Shown here: positions 36,487 through 45,003 of the stretch, piece by piece
Position numbering within the stretch: the stretch's first letter is position 1
Layout of the letters: each line of letters starts with the position of its first letter
NCBI RefSeq assembly: GCF_017302985.1
Contig: NZ_JAFIMU010000007.1
Location: 3,399,620 to 3,463,619, forward strand
Direction: 5' to 3'
Source: Corallococcus macrosporus
GTDB lineage: Bacteria; Myxococcota; Myxococcia; Myxococcales; Myxococcaceae
Length of the DNA: 64,000 bases
Made by a program: the position numbers and the translations under genes
The notes under the pieces: generated by a model
Seen by the model: only the letters and a program-made list of their open reading frames with translations
The model's database searches: none
What the model was told of the DNA's origin: nothing

Positions 36487-37536
36487 ATGGAGCCTACCCC
36501 CGACGTCGTCAGGCACTTCCATCCGGTGCTCCCCTCCCGTCAGCTGCGCCGCCAGCCCGTCCGGGTGGAGCTGGCGGGCCATGCGTACGCGCTCTTCCGG
36601 GACGCCACCGGTCAGCCCGCGGCGCTGTCGGACGCGTGTCCCCACCGCTTCGCGCCGCTGTCGAAGGGCACCGTGACGAAGGAGGGGCAGCTCCAGTGCC
36701 CGTACCACGGCTGGCGCTTCGACGCGCGAGGGCAGGGCTTCAACCCCAGCCAGCCGGAGCTGCGCCACTGCGAGGCGAAGAGCTTCCAGGTGGTGGAGCG
36801 CCACGGCTACCTCTGGCTCGCGCACGCGAGCACGCCCGTGTCCGCGATGCCGGAGCTGTCCGGCGGGGACTACGTCTTCGGCGGGACGTTCTCCACGCTG
36901 TTCCAGGCGCCGCTGCACGTGGCGCTCGACAACTTCAGCGAGGACGAACACACGCCCTTCGTCCACACGCGGCTGGGCTGGAGCGGCGCGCAGGCGGGCG
37001 CGGTGGAGTACGAGGCGCACAACCACGAGGACCACACGGAGGTGCACTACCGCGCCCCGCAGCGGCCCGCGCCCATCATGCGGCTGCTCATGGTGGGCAA
37101 GGGGGACGTCTTCCACAACGACTGGGTGACGCGCTTCGACCCGGTGCGCAGCGTCTACACCGTGAGCTGGAGGAAGCCGGACGGGACGCCGCGCCCCTTC
37201 ACCACGCAGGCGCACATCTTCTTCGTGCCGGAGACGGCGCGCACCACGCGCCTGCACGTCTTCTCCTTCCTGCGCACGACGGTGCCCGCGCTCCGGTCCT
37301 TCCTGCCGGTGGCGGCGAAGGCCGCGCTGGGCCTCACCTGGTGGGAGGTGCGCGACGACGCGCGCTTCATCCCCACCGTGGCGGACACGCCCTACAGCCA
37401 CAAGGGCATGCGGCTGGACAAGTACGACAAGCCGCTCGTGCACCAGCGCAAGCTCATGGAGCGCATCTACTACGCGCAGGACGCGCACGAGCCGGGGCCG
37501 GCGCCGCTCCGGGTCCGCGACGCCACGGGCACCTGA
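36487..37536 (+). CDS. Rieske non-haem iron oxygenase
   Basis: A 349-aa ring- or side-chain-oxidising enzyme. Rieske domain: Cys51-x-His53 in ACPHRFAPL and Cys71-x2-His74 in QCPYHGWRF, spaced 17 as usual. Catalytic domain: DNFSEDEHTPFVH (about 148-160) gives the two His ligands of the mononuclear iron and the bridging acidic residue. The length matches aromatic/choline-type oxygenases such as VanA or PobA relatives. No reductase or ferredoxin gene adjoins, so it must use electron donors encoded elsewhere. Substrate unknown. ATG 36487 is the natural start. Confidence 0.92.
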   Translation: MEPTPDVVRHFHPVLPSRQLRRQPVRVELAGHAYALFRDATGQPAALSDACPHRFAPLSKGTVTKEGQLQCPYHGWRFDARGQGFNPSQPELRHCEAKSFQVVERHGYLWLAHASTPVSAMPELSGGDYVFGGTFSTLFQAPLHVALDNFSEDEHTPFVHTRLGWSGAQAGAVEYEAHNHEDHTEVHYRAPQRPAPIMRLLMVGKGDVFHNDWVTRFDPVRSVYTVSWRKPDGTPRPFTTQAHIFFVPETARTTRLHVFSFLRTTVPALRSFLPVAAKAALGLTWWEVRDDARFIPTVADTPYSHKGMRLDKYDKPLVHQRKLMERIYYAQDAHEPGPAPLRVRDATGT

Positions 37537-37578
37537 AGCAGCGGGTGCGCCGTCGCGTCGCGAGGACCGGTGGGCGTG

Positions 37579-37788
37579 TCAGTGCATCGGCGCGGGTTCC
37601 TCGTAGACGGGCACCGTCTCCCCGGTGCGCGCCTCGTAGGCGTTGCAGCCGCTGTCACCCGACACCACGAGCGCGAACTGCTTGAGCTGTGGCTGGTTGC
37701 AGCTCTGCGTCTCTTCGTCGCTCGGCTCGTCGCTGTTGCCCGCGAAGAAGCGACAGTTCTTGCAGTTGCCCCAGGATGCGTCCGCCAT
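37579..37788 (-). CDS. Small Cys protein, possible zinc ribbon (69 aa)
   Basis: ATG 37788 follows GAGGAGGGAACC, a near-ideal ribosome-binding site. The short protein has WGNCKNCRFF (Cys-x2-Cys), then Cys near 30 and Cys near 48 (QSCNQP, SGCNAYEA). Two Cys pairs of this spacing could bind one zinc or an Fe-S cluster. No homologue is known to me. Convergent to the Rieske gene (42 bp); TolC lies upstream on the same strand, 143 bp away. Confidence 0.65.
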   Translation of the reverse strand: MADASWGNCKNCRFFAGNSDEPSDEETQSCNQPQLKQFALVVSGDSGCNAYEARTGETVPVYEEPAPMH

Positions 37789-37885
37789 GGTTCCCTCCTC
37801 GTGGAACGGGTCCGTAAGAGGAGGGTGGGGCCGGTCACGAACCCCCACAACGAAGCACCTGCTTCCCGCCCGGGAGGGCAGGGGA

Positions 37886-37911
37886 CCCGGCGCCCTCAAG
37901 CAGGCGCCGGG
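37886..37911. terminator. Hairpin downstream of tolC-like gene
   Basis: CCCGGCGCC (37886-37894), 8-nt loop, GGCGCCGGG (37903-37911), 20 bp past the TolC stop. No T-run, so a weak or factor-assisted terminator. Confidence 0.5.
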
Positions 37912-37930
37912 AATTCCACTCCCCCCGCGC

Positions 37931-39343
37931 CTACTGCTGGGGCGCGGGCTGCTGCGGAGCCGGCTGCTCCTGGGCGGGCTGCTGCGCCGGCGGCTGCTGC
38001 TGGGCGGGCTGCTGCTGGGGCGCGCCCGCGCCGGGCTGGGCGCCCAGGGCGGCCGCGTCCTTCTTCACCGAGCCGGACTCGAAGGAGCCCAGCGAGTTGA
38101 GCAGGCGCAGCGCGGCGAGCGACGCCTGGAGGCGCTCGGACACGAAGCCCACTTCCGCGTTGGTGAGCGCGGTGTTGGCGTCCGCGACCTCCAGGTAGGT
38201 GGCCACGCCCGCCTTGAAGCTCACATCCGTCAGGCGGTTGGACTCGCGCGCCAGCTCCAGGGCCTCCTCGGCCTTGGAGCGGTTGGCCAGCGCGTTCTCC
38301 AGGTCCAGCTTGGAGCGCCGCACCTCTTCCTTCACCCGGGCCTGCGCCAGCGCCTGGGTGACGGTGGCCTCGCGCACGCGCGACGACGCCTCGGAGAGGT
38401 TCGCCTCACGCAGGCCGCCGTCGAACAGCGTCCAGCTGGCGCCGAAGGTGATGGCCCAGGTCTCGTTCTGGCCGGTGAAGCCCGCCGCGTTCGCGATGCG
38501 GTACGCGCCCGTCACGCCCAGCGTGGGCAGGTAGCTCAGGATGACGCCCGTCTTGTTGATGCGGCTCAACTTCAGGCCCACTTCGGCGGCCTGCACGTCC
38601 GAGCGATCCTGGATGGCCTGGTTGACCAGGTCGTCCGGCGACGCCTGCGCGGGCACCGTCGGCTCCGGCGGCGGGGCCAGGTCGAAGTCCGGCTCGCGCT
38701 GGATGAGCGTGCCCAGCGCCAGCTTCAGGCCCGCGAGCGCGTTCTTCGCGCGCACCAGGTCCTGCTCCGCGCGCGAGCGGTCCAGCTGGGCGCGCAAGAG
38801 CGCCACGCGCGTCACCGTGCCCGCGTCGAACCGCGCCTGGGTGTCCTTCTCCCGCGCCTGGTTCAGCTCCAGGAGGCGCTCCTGCGCGCGCAGGGCTTCC
38901 TGCTGCGCCGCGGCGCCGTAGTACGCCTGCGCCACGCCGAAGAGCACCTGCCGGCGCGCCGTCTGCGTGTTGAGCTCCGCCAGCTGCACGGCCTTGTAGG
39001 AGGCCGCGATGCCCGCCCACAGCTGCGGCGCGATGATGGCCTGCCGCGCCTCCAGCTGCGCACCCTTCTGGATGAGCGGCTGGATGGTGATGTCCACCGG
39101 CGCGATGGGGCCCGCGGGGATGACCGCCGCCACGTTGTTGCGCGTGATGGACGCTCCGGCGGTGATGGTGGGCAGGTAGCCGGCCCAGGCGCGGCGCGTC
39201 GCGAGCGATGCCTGCTCGAAGCGCTCCTGGGCGACCTTCAAATCGAGGTTCTGCTGGCGGGCGGACTCCAGCGCCTCATCCAGCGTCAGTACGGGCGCCG
39301 CGGCCAGGGTGGCCGACAGGGACAGCGCCAGAAAGGTACTCAT
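37931..39343 (-). CDS. TolC-family outer-membrane efflux protein
   Basis: A 470-aa protein with an N-terminal signal peptide (MSTFLALSLSATLAAAPV). It has the repeated TolC architecture: two long coiled-coil halves, each beginning with a 'LTLDEALESARQQNLDLKVAQ'-type helix, with beta-strand segments between (YLPTITAGASI and YLPTLGVTGAY, matching pairs at about 57 and 268) and FDGGLREANLSEA in the second half. The last ~45 residues are a Gln/Pro/Ala tail that extends past the normal end. No inner-membrane pump lies beside it. Divergent from a MarR regulator, which probably controls it. Confidence 0.93.
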   Translation of the reverse strand: MSTFLALSLSATLAAAPVLTLDEALESARQQNLDLKVAQERFEQASLATRRAWAGYLPTITAGASITRNNVAAVIPAGPIAPVDITIQPLIQKGAQLEARQAIIAPQLWAGIAASYKAVQLAELNTQTARRQVLFGVAQAYYGAAAQQEALRAQERLLELNQAREKDTQARFDAGTVTRVALLRAQLDRSRAEQDLVRAKNALAGLKLALGTLIQREPDFDLAPPPEPTVPAQASPDDLVNQAIQDRSDVQAAEVGLKLSRINKTGVILSYLPTLGVTGAYRIANAAGFTGQNETWAITFGASWTLFDGGLREANLSEASSRVREATVTQALAQARVKEEVRRSKLDLENALANRSKAEEALELARESNRLTDVSFKAGVATYLEVADANTALTNAEVGFVSERLQASLAALRLLNSLGSFESGSVKKDAAALGAQPGAGAPQQQPAQQQPPAQQPAQEQPAPQQPAPQQ

Positions 39344-39479
39344 ACCGCTTCGACCTCCTCACCGACCCGCGGGAGCGCGAGGCGGATCCGTCCAATGGAC
39401 GACTGCGTTGCGTCCTCTACCCGAGCCCGGAGCCTCGTGAAAGTACTCCGCACTGTCGGATGTTGGAATATGCGGAATG

Positions 39480-39530
39480 TAGTAGCGGTCAATGGTTGAG
39501 GATGTCAATTGTTTATGTGCGCCCGATGAA
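39480..39530. promoter_or_regulatory. AT-rich divergent promoter/operator between tolC-like and marR-like genes
   Basis: A TGTCAA (39503-39508) reads as TTGACA on the minus strand. CTACTA follows at 39480-39485 after 17 bp, a plausible -35/-10 pair for the tolC-like gene. The same stretch has the imperfect inverted pattern TCAATGGTTGA/TGTCAATTG (about 39489-39510), suitable for a MarR dimer. Unusually AT-rich for the window. Prediction only. Confidence 0.4.
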
Positions 39531-39546
39531 TTAACGTAACTTCACT

Positions 39547-40035
39547 ATGAACGGTCTCAACGACGGTCCCAGCGAGCAGGTGATGCGTCGGCAGGCGTCC
39601 CCCAGTGGCCCGGCCGAGAGCGAGGGTGGGCTCCCCGAGCAGGCGTGGACGCTCCTCTTCGAGCTGCTGCACACGCACATGCGCAACTTCCCCGCGCTGG
39701 CGGCGGAGTTCGACCTCTCCCCGGTGCAGGCGCACGTGCTGCGGCAACTGGGCGAGGGAGCGCTGGCGATGAGCACGCTCGCCAACTACCTGTCGTGTGA
39801 CGCGTCCAACGTGACGGGGCTGGTGGACCGGCTGGAGGCGCGCGGGCTGGTGGAGCGCAAGAGCAGCGAGCAGGACCGCCGCGTGAAGATGCTGGTGCTG
39901 ACGGAGGCCGGCGCCCAGCTGCGGGGCCGGCTGATGGCGCGGCTGAGCGCGCCGCCTCCGCTCATCGCCGCGATGCCCGACGAGGACTTGGCCTCGCTGC
40001 GCGACATCATGCGCCGCGCGCTCAAGACGCAGTAG
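39547..40035 (+). CDS. MarR-family transcriptional regulator
   Basis: A 162-aa winged-helix regulator. Core about 30-150: LSPVQAHVLRQL, then LANYLSCDASNVTGLVDRLE (helix-turn-helix, about 80-99) and the wing ERKSSEQDRRVKMLVLTEAG (the typical 'D.R...v.LT..G' MarR signature). The first ~30 residues are an unstructured extension. Divergent from the TolC gene across 203 bp with a palindromic AT-rich box, so it probably represses the efflux gene and itself, released by a small aromatic ligand. Confidence 0.92.
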   Translation: MNGLNDGPSEQVMRRQASPSGPAESEGGLPEQAWTLLFELLHTHMRNFPALAAEFDLSPVQAHVLRQLGEGALAMSTLANYLSCDASNVTGLVDRLEARGLVERKSSEQDRRVKMLVLTEAGAQLRGRLMARLSAPPPLIAAMPDEDLASLRDIMRRALKTQ

Positions 40036-40044
40036 CGCGGCAGC

Positions 40045-40067
40045 GGCGCCCCAGTCGCTGGGGCGCC
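40045..40067. terminator. Bidirectional terminator between marR-like and tonB-like genes
   Basis: GGCGCCCCAG (40045-40054), TCG loop, CTGGGGCGCC (40058-40067): a perfect 10-bp stem, followed on the plus strand by CGGACTTCTTT. It ends the convergent marR and exbBD-tonB transcripts. Confidence 0.7.
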
Positions 40068-40077
40068 CGGACTTCTT

Positions 40078-40869
40078 TCAGTCCAGCAGGAAGGTGTACG
40101 AGTACTTCATCTCCGTGGCCACCGCCTCGCCGCCCTTGATGGCGGGCTTGAAGCGGAAGCGCCGGATGGCGTCGCGCGCGGCCTCGTTGAGGCCGTAGCC
40201 GGGCCCGGAGACGACCTTCACCTGCGTCACCTTGCCCTCCGCGTCGATGGCGATGGACAGCGTGACGGTGCCCTCGATGCCCGCGCGGCGCGCCTCGTCC
40301 GGGTAGGGAATCTTCACCTCGGACGCGACGGAGGGCTCCGAGTCCACCTGGTACACGGGCACGTACTTCGGCGCGGAGTAGCCCTTCACGTCCTGGGGCG
40401 CCTTCGCGGGGCCGTTGGCCTTGCCGTAGGCGGTGTTGCCCACGGGCGCGGCGAAGGAGCCCGCGCTGGTGGTGGACGACATGGTCATGCCCACCACGAG
40501 CGGCGGCGGCTTGGCGTTGGGCTCCGGCGGCGGCGTGTCGTTGGGCGGCGGCGGGGCCTCCGTCGGGGGCGGGGGCTTGGGCGCCTCCGCGACCTTGATG
40601 GGCGGCGGCTTCACCGGCTTCACCTTCGGCGGAGGCGGCGGCGGGGGCTCCTCCTTCTTCTCCTCGGGAGGCGGCGGGGGCGGCGGCTTCTGCACCTCCA
40701 CCATGACCATCTCCACGGGCTTCTGGGCGGGCGTGAGCTTGCGGCCCTCCAGGGTGGAGAGCAGCCCGAAGCCCACCCCGTGCAGCGCGAGCGACACGAG
40801 GAGGAACACGACGAGGAACCGCGTGGAGCGGTCGCGCTGGGGGATGGGGTCGAGGACCGCCTGGCTCAT
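40078..40869 (-). CDS. TonB-family energy transducer
   Basis: A 263-aa inner-membrane protein that carries force from ExbBD to outer-membrane receptors. One N-terminal helix (FLVVFLLVSLALHGVGFGLL), then a very Pro-rich spacer (about 60-130) with runs of prolines and lysines that span the periplasm. The C-terminal TonB domain (about 175-263) has YPDEARRAGIEGTVTLSIAI and the ending RFRFKPAIKGGEAV, close to the usual 'YP..A...g..G.v.v.f.i' and 'F.PA...G' motifs. Third gene of an exbB-exbD-tonB operon (14-bp gap). Confidence 0.93.
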   Translation of the reverse strand: MSQAVLDPIPQRDRSTRFLVVFLLVSLALHGVGFGLLSTLEGRKLTPAQKPVEMVMVEVQKPPPPPPPEEKKEEPPPPPPPKVKPVKPPPIKVAEAPKPPPPTEAPPPPNDTPPPEPNAKPPPLVVGMTMSSTTSAGSFAAPVGNTAYGKANGPAKAPQDVKGYSAPKYVPVYQVDSEPSVASEVKIPYPDEARRAGIEGTVTLSIAIDAEGKVTQVKVVSGPGYGLNEAARDAIRRFRFKPAIKGGEAVATEMKYSYTFLLD

Positions 40870-40883
40870 CTTTCGCGGCCTCT

Positions 40884-41321
40884 TCAGGGCGAGGCGGGCG
40901 CGGCCCGTGCGGGGGCCGCGTCCTTCTCGATGTTGAGGGCGAACTTCGCGATGCCCTGGCCCTTCACCACGTCGATGAGGCGCATCACGCGGCCGTAGGC
41001 GAGCGTCTGGTCCGCGCTGATGATGGCGCGCGTGTCCTTGTCCTTGGCCACGGCCTCCGTCACGCGGCGGGACAGGTCCGCCTCCGTCACCTCCGCGCCG
41101 TCGAAGTAGAGCTTGCCCTCCTTGTCGAGGACGACGTTCACCAGGCCCTGCACCGTCTCACCGCCGTTGGCGGCGCGGGGCAGGTCCACCTCCACCGTCT
41201 CGCGGACGATGAAGTTCGCGGTGACCATGAAGATGATGAGCAGCACCAGCACCACGTCCACCAGCGGGGTGACGTTGATGCCTGAGATTTCCTCGTCGCT
41301 GTCGTTCGCGCCGCCGGCCAT
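40884..41321 (-). CDS. ExbD/TolR-family biopolymer transport protein
   Basis: A 145-aa protein with one membrane helix. ISGINVTPLVDVVLVLLIIF contains the conserved Asp in the helix that carries protons; a periplasmic domain with LDKEGKLYFDGAEVT and ISADQTLAYGRVMRLIDVVK follows. Start ATG 41321, 3 bp after the ExbB stop. Works with the neighbouring ExbB as the proton channel that powers TonB. Confidence 0.95.
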   Translation of the reverse strand: MAGGANDSDEEISGINVTPLVDVVLVLLIIFMVTANFIVRETVEVDLPRAANGGETVQGLVNVVLDKEGKLYFDGAEVTEADLSRRVTEAVAKDKDTRAIISADQTLAYGRVMRLIDVVKGQGIAKFALNIEKDAAPARAAPASP

Positions 41322-41324
41322 GGG

Positions 41325-42017
41325 CTAGTTGCCTCCCGCGGCGCCCGGCTTGCGCGCCTTCATGGCGCCCACGAGCGCGTGGCCCAGGGCGGTGGTGCGG
41401 CTGGTGAGCGTCTTCAACTGGCGGTTGAAGATGTTGAAGGCGACGACGGCGGGGATGGCGACGGCGAGGCCCACGGCCGTGGCGACGAGCGCCTCCGAGA
41501 TGCCGGCCATCACCGTCTGCTGCATGGCGCCGCCCTTGGCGTTCATGGCGCCCAGGTCGTTGAAGGCCTTGATGATGCCGAGCACCGTGCCGAACAGGCC
41601 GATGAACGGGGCGTTGTTGCCCAGCGTGCCCAGGATGGACAGGCCGCGCTCGTACTGGGGGCGCTCGCGGGCGACGGTGGACGCGATGACCTGCTCCACG
41701 GTGTCGGGGCCCTGCTGCGCGGAGGCCAGGGCCTCGCGGATGACGGAGGCCTCCATGCCCTTCTGGTTCTTCACCTCACCGGCCACGGCGTCGAACTCGC
41801 CGCGCGCCAGCCGCACCGCCAGCGCCTCCGAGTTGGGCAGCCGGTGGCGCGAGAAGTAGACCGCGCGCTCCAGCATCACCGCGATGGAGAGGATGGAGAG
41901 GATGACGAGCAGCCAGAGCACCCACTCGGCGCTGCCCAGCGTCACCCCGAGCAGCTTGCTGCTCAACCATCCGAGTTCGGGTTGGGCCGCCTGGGCCAGG
42001 AGGAAGAAGGACGTCAT
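41325..42017 (-). CDS. MotA/TolQ/ExbB proton channel protein
   Basis: A 230-aa protein with three membrane helices: about 28-48 (WVLWLLVILSILSIAVMLE), then after a long cytoplasmic loop PFIGLFGTVLGIIKAF (about 133-148) and ISEALVATAVGLAVAIPAVV (about 169-188), the signature MotA/TolQ/ExbB pair. First gene of the exbB-exbD-tonB operon. An extra short N-terminal hydrophobic segment precedes helix 1. TolQ versus ExbB cannot be decided from sequence alone; the tonB neighbour favours ExbB. Confidence 0.94.
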   Translation of the reverse strand: MTSFFLLAQAAQPELGWLSSKLLGVTLGSAEWVLWLLVILSILSIAVMLERAVYFSRHRLPNSEALAVRLARGEFDAVAGEVKNQKGMEASVIREALASAQQGPDTVEQVIASTVARERPQYERGLSILGTLGNNAPFIGLFGTVLGIIKAFNDLGAMNAKGGAMQQTVMAGISEALVATAVGLAVAIPAVVAFNIFNRQLKTLTSRTTALGHALVGAMKARKPGAAGGN

Positions 42018-42232
42018 GTGGGAAATGCCCGGTTCAAGAGTGGGACCGCGTCAACGCGCGGCGCAGTCTCTTGTTCCCCCCGACTCAAAAGTCAAATGGA
42101 ACGGTCGGAGTTCACCTGGGTGTCGCGCGCTGGTGGACGGGCATGGCGTCGGGAGGGCGCGGATGTCGGATGGCGGGCACCGCATGCGGCGGCGGGGCGG
42201 GCGCTGGAGCGCCTGCCCCGTGTCGCGGATTC

Positions 42233-43228
42233 TCAGGGCCTGCGAGCCGGGCTGCTCGTCTGAGCGGGGTCGCGCTCCACGACGGGACCGATGATGGCGT
42301 CGATGCGGCGCATCAGCTCCGCGTCGAGCTTCACGCCCGTGGCCTTCACGTTGTCGAGCACCTGCTCCGGCTTGGAGGCGCCGATGATGGCGGAGGCGAC
42401 GCTCTTGTTCTGGAGGACCCACGCGACGGACAGCTGCGCGAGCGACAGGCCGGCCTCCTGGGCCAGCGGCTTGAGCTGCTGGACGCGGGTGAGCACGTCG
42501 TCGGTCATGAAGTTGGTCATGAACTGCGCGCCCTGCTGATTGGCGGCGCGGGTGTCCGGGGGCGGCGCCTTGCCGGGGAGGTACTTGCCGGTGAGCACGC
42601 CCTTGGCGAGCGGGGACCAGACAATCTGGCCCAGACCTTCCGCGTCGGAGGTGGGGATGACCTTGGACTCGATGACCCGCCAGAGCATGGAGTACTGGGG
42701 CTGGTTGGAGATGAAGGGCACGCGCAGCTCGCGGGCGAGCTTCGCGCCGGCGGAGATCTGCTCGGCGGTCCATTCCGAGACGCCGATGTAGAGGGCCTTG
42801 CCCTGGCGGACGATGTCCGCGAACGCGAGCATGGTCTCCTCCAGGGGCGTCTCCGCGTCGAAGCGGTGGGCCTGGTAGAGGTCCACGTAGTCCGTCTGGA
42901 GGCGGCGCAGGGAGCCGTGGATGGACTCGATGATGTGCTTGCGCGACAGGCCGCGGTCGTTCTGGCCGGGGCCGGTGGGCCAGTAGACCTTGGTGAACAG
43001 CTCGTAGCCTTCGCGGCGCTGGCCCTTGAGGGCGCGGCCGAGGACGGACTCGGCCTTGGTGCCGGCGTAGACGTCGGCGGTGTCGAAGGTGGTGATGCCG
43101 GTGTCGAGCGCGGCCTTCACGCAAGCGACGGCGGCGTCCTCCTCCACCTGGGAGCCATGCGTGAGCCAGTTGCCGTAGGAAATCTCGCTGACCTTCAGAC
43201 CGCTGCGGCCAAGGAATCGGAAGTTCAT
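42233..43228 (-). CDS. Aldo/keto reductase (Kv-beta-like subfamily)
   Basis: A 331-aa NADPH-dependent reductase. FRFLGRSGLKVSEISYGNWL starts the barrel; FDTADVYAGTKAE carries the catalytic Asp and Tyr, FTKVYW the Lys, and LYQAHRFD the His of the D-Y-K-H tetrad. YSMLWRVIE and WSPLAKGVLTGKY are typical of the potassium-channel beta-subunit/AKR6-7-12 branch. NADP loop at IGASKPEQVLDNV near the end. ATG 43228 gives the usual N-terminus; a longer reading overlaps a divergent gene's leader. Confidence 0.93.
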   Translation of the reverse strand: MNFRFLGRSGLKVSEISYGNWLTHGSQVEEDAAVACVKAALDTGITTFDTADVYAGTKAESVLGRALKGQRREGYELFTKVYWPTGPGQNDRGLSRKHIIESIHGSLRRLQTDYVDLYQAHRFDAETPLEETMLAFADIVRQGKALYIGVSEWTAEQISAGAKLARELRVPFISNQPQYSMLWRVIESKVIPTSDAEGLGQIVWSPLAKGVLTGKYLPGKAPPPDTRAANQQGAQFMTNFMTDDVLTRVQQLKPLAQEAGLSLAQLSVAWVLQNKSVASAIIGASKPEQVLDNVKATGVKLDAELMRRIDAIIGPVVERDPAQTSSPARRP

Positions 43229-43386
43229 AGGGGGCGGCACAGTAATCGCCGGCTGTTGGGGTCGCCCGGGGATTCGCGGTTTCTCGGCGGCTGGAGTCGG
43301 ACGGACGACCGTCCGCGGCGGGATTCGACCGTTCCCGGGCGTCGCTTGTGAACGGTGGGCCGGGTGTCCGACACTGCCTTCCACGC

Positions 43387-44985
43387 ATGGCCGCCAGTGA
43401 CGAACGCCGCTTCCAGTCCCTCGTGCTCGCGCCCATCCGGCGCGTGCAGCGGCGGCTCAACGTCGTGGCCTGGACTGGCGCGGGACTGGCTCCTGTCTGG
43501 GCCACCGCCACCGCGTGCGTGCTGTGCCGGCTCCTGCTGCGCGACCTGGCTGTCTGGGCTGTGCCTCCGCTCGTCATCGCGGGCCTGGCGTGGTGGTTCG
43601 TTCGTGCCCGTTCGCGGGGCGTGTCGCTGGAGTACGCGGCGGTGCTCGCGGACCGTTCCGCGAATGCCGGGGGCCTGCTGCTCACGCGGCTGGAGCGCCC
43701 TGTCGGCGAGTGGGAGCTGAGCCTCAACCAGTTCGCCCGGCAGGTGAAGCCTCCGGAGGTTCCCTGGCGCCGGCCCGTGGGCGCGCTGCTGGGGGCGCTC
43801 GTGTTCCTCGCCGTGGGGTTCCTCGTTCCGCTTCCGGCGTTGCGCACGTCGAACATCAACGCCGCCGCCGCGACCCAGGTTGCCGCCGTGCAGGCGCAGG
43901 CCGAGGCCCTGGCTCGCGAGGAGCCCCTGGGCCCTGACGTCGAGGAGGAGTTGCGCCGGCTGTCGGAGGAGGTCGCGCAGGGCCGCTTCGACTCCGCGGA
44001 CTGGGAGGCCGCCGATGCTTTGGAGCAGCGGCTCGCCGAACGCGCCTCCGAGGCCGCCGCCGAGCTCAACCGCGCTTCCGAGGCCGCCGCGGAGCTGGAG
44101 GATGCGCTCGCCGCCGCCGGGAGTGCCGAGTCCGCCACCCGTGAGCGTGAGTCGCTGGAGCAGGCCCTGATGGCGCTGGATGCTCGCGCCAGTGGGAGCG
44201 CGGAGGACTCCGCCGCCGGGGAGCAGGAAGGCCCCGCGTCCGAACGGAACTCGCAGGGCCAGGGCGCCGGTGAACAGGACGGCGAGCAGCAGGGCGGCGA
44301 CAAGCAGGGCTCGCAGGGACAAGGCGCGGACGGACAGAACGGTGGCGACAAGCAGGGCTCTGGCGCTCAGTCGCGCGAGGCCCAGGCCCGTGCTTCCGCT
44401 CGTGCTCAAGCCTCCGGCTCGCCGGATCAGATCGCCGACCTGCGCCGCACGCTGGAGCGCCGGCAGCAATCGCTGGCCCAGCGCTTCGGTGAGGAAAACG
44501 CGTCGCGCGGGAACCGGGGCGCCCAGGCCCGGCGTCCCACCCAGCGCCAGCAGTCCGGACGGGGACAGGGGCAGGGGCAGCGAGGCCAGCAGGGACAGGG
44601 ACAAGGCCAGGATGGGCAGGGCGAAGGTGGAGAGGGCGACGGCGAGGGCCAGCAGGGCAGCAGTCAGCACGCGAGCCGGAACACCCGACAGGGTGAGGGC
44701 GCGGGCGTGGGCCGGGGCGGGGAGAGCCAGCCGCTCGTCTTCGGCGGTGAGGCGGAGATGGATCCGGAGCGGCTCGCCTTCCAGCCGCTGCCGGAGGGGA
44801 ATGGCGGTGAGGCGGAGGAGCTGTGGGGCCTTCGCGCCGCGGATCCGCAGGCCCGTACGGGGCAGGCGGGGCCGTCCAGCGCGAAGGGCACGGGCGCGCA
44901 GGGCGATGCGACGGCGGGACCGACCTCCGGTCCGCTGCTGCCTCGCAACCGCGACCTGGTGAAGCGGTACTTCGGTGGTCCGTAG
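43387..44985 (+). CDS. Membrane protein with Gln/Gly-rich low-complexity region, first gene of the MoxR operon
   Basis: A 532-aa protein with no recognised family. N-terminal membrane segments near 24-48 (WTGAGLAPVWATATACVLC) and 52-72, then another near 137-157 (ALLGALVFLAVGFLVPLPAL). A long alanine/glutamate coiled-coil-like part (about 160-270) follows, and about 275-440 is dominated by Gln, Gly, Ser and Asp. The C-terminus is Pro/Gly-rich and ends LLPRNRDLVKRYFGGP, a pattern seen at the end of BatD/DUF4175-type proteins. It precedes moxR by 18 bp and belongs to the envelope operon. DUF4175-like is a possibility I cannot confirm. Confidence 0.55.
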   Translation: MAASDERRFQSLVLAPIRRVQRRLNVVAWTGAGLAPVWATATACVLCRLLLRDLAVWAVPPLVIAGLAWWFVRARSRGVSLEYAAVLADRSANAGGLLLTRLERPVGEWELSLNQFARQVKPPEVPWRRPVGALLGALVFLAVGFLVPLPALRTSNINAAAATQVAAVQAQAEALAREEPLGPDVEEELRRLSEEVAQGRFDSADWEAADALEQRLAERASEAAAELNRASEAAAELEDALAAAGSAESATRERESLEQALMALDARASGSAEDSAAGEQEGPASERNSQGQGAGEQDGEQQGGDKQGSQGQGADGQNGGDKQGSGAQSREAQARASARAQASGSPDQIADLRRTLERRQQSLAQRFGEENASRGNRGAQARRPTQRQQSGRGQGQGQRGQQGQGQGQDGQGEGGEGDGEGQQGSSQHASRNTRQGEGAGVGRGGESQPLVFGGEAEMDPERLAFQPLPEGNGGEAEELWGLRAADPQARTGQAGPSSAKGTGAQGDATAGPTSGPLLPRNRDLVKRYFGGP

Positions 44986-45003
44986 TCCAGAAGGGGGAAC
45001 GAC

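Noticed and set aside
43298..43315. CGGACGG-ACGA-CCGTCCG inverted repeat before the operon of the Gln/Gly-rich protein as an operator
   Set aside because: Such short GC palindromes are expected by chance at this base composition and no repressor gene adjoins.
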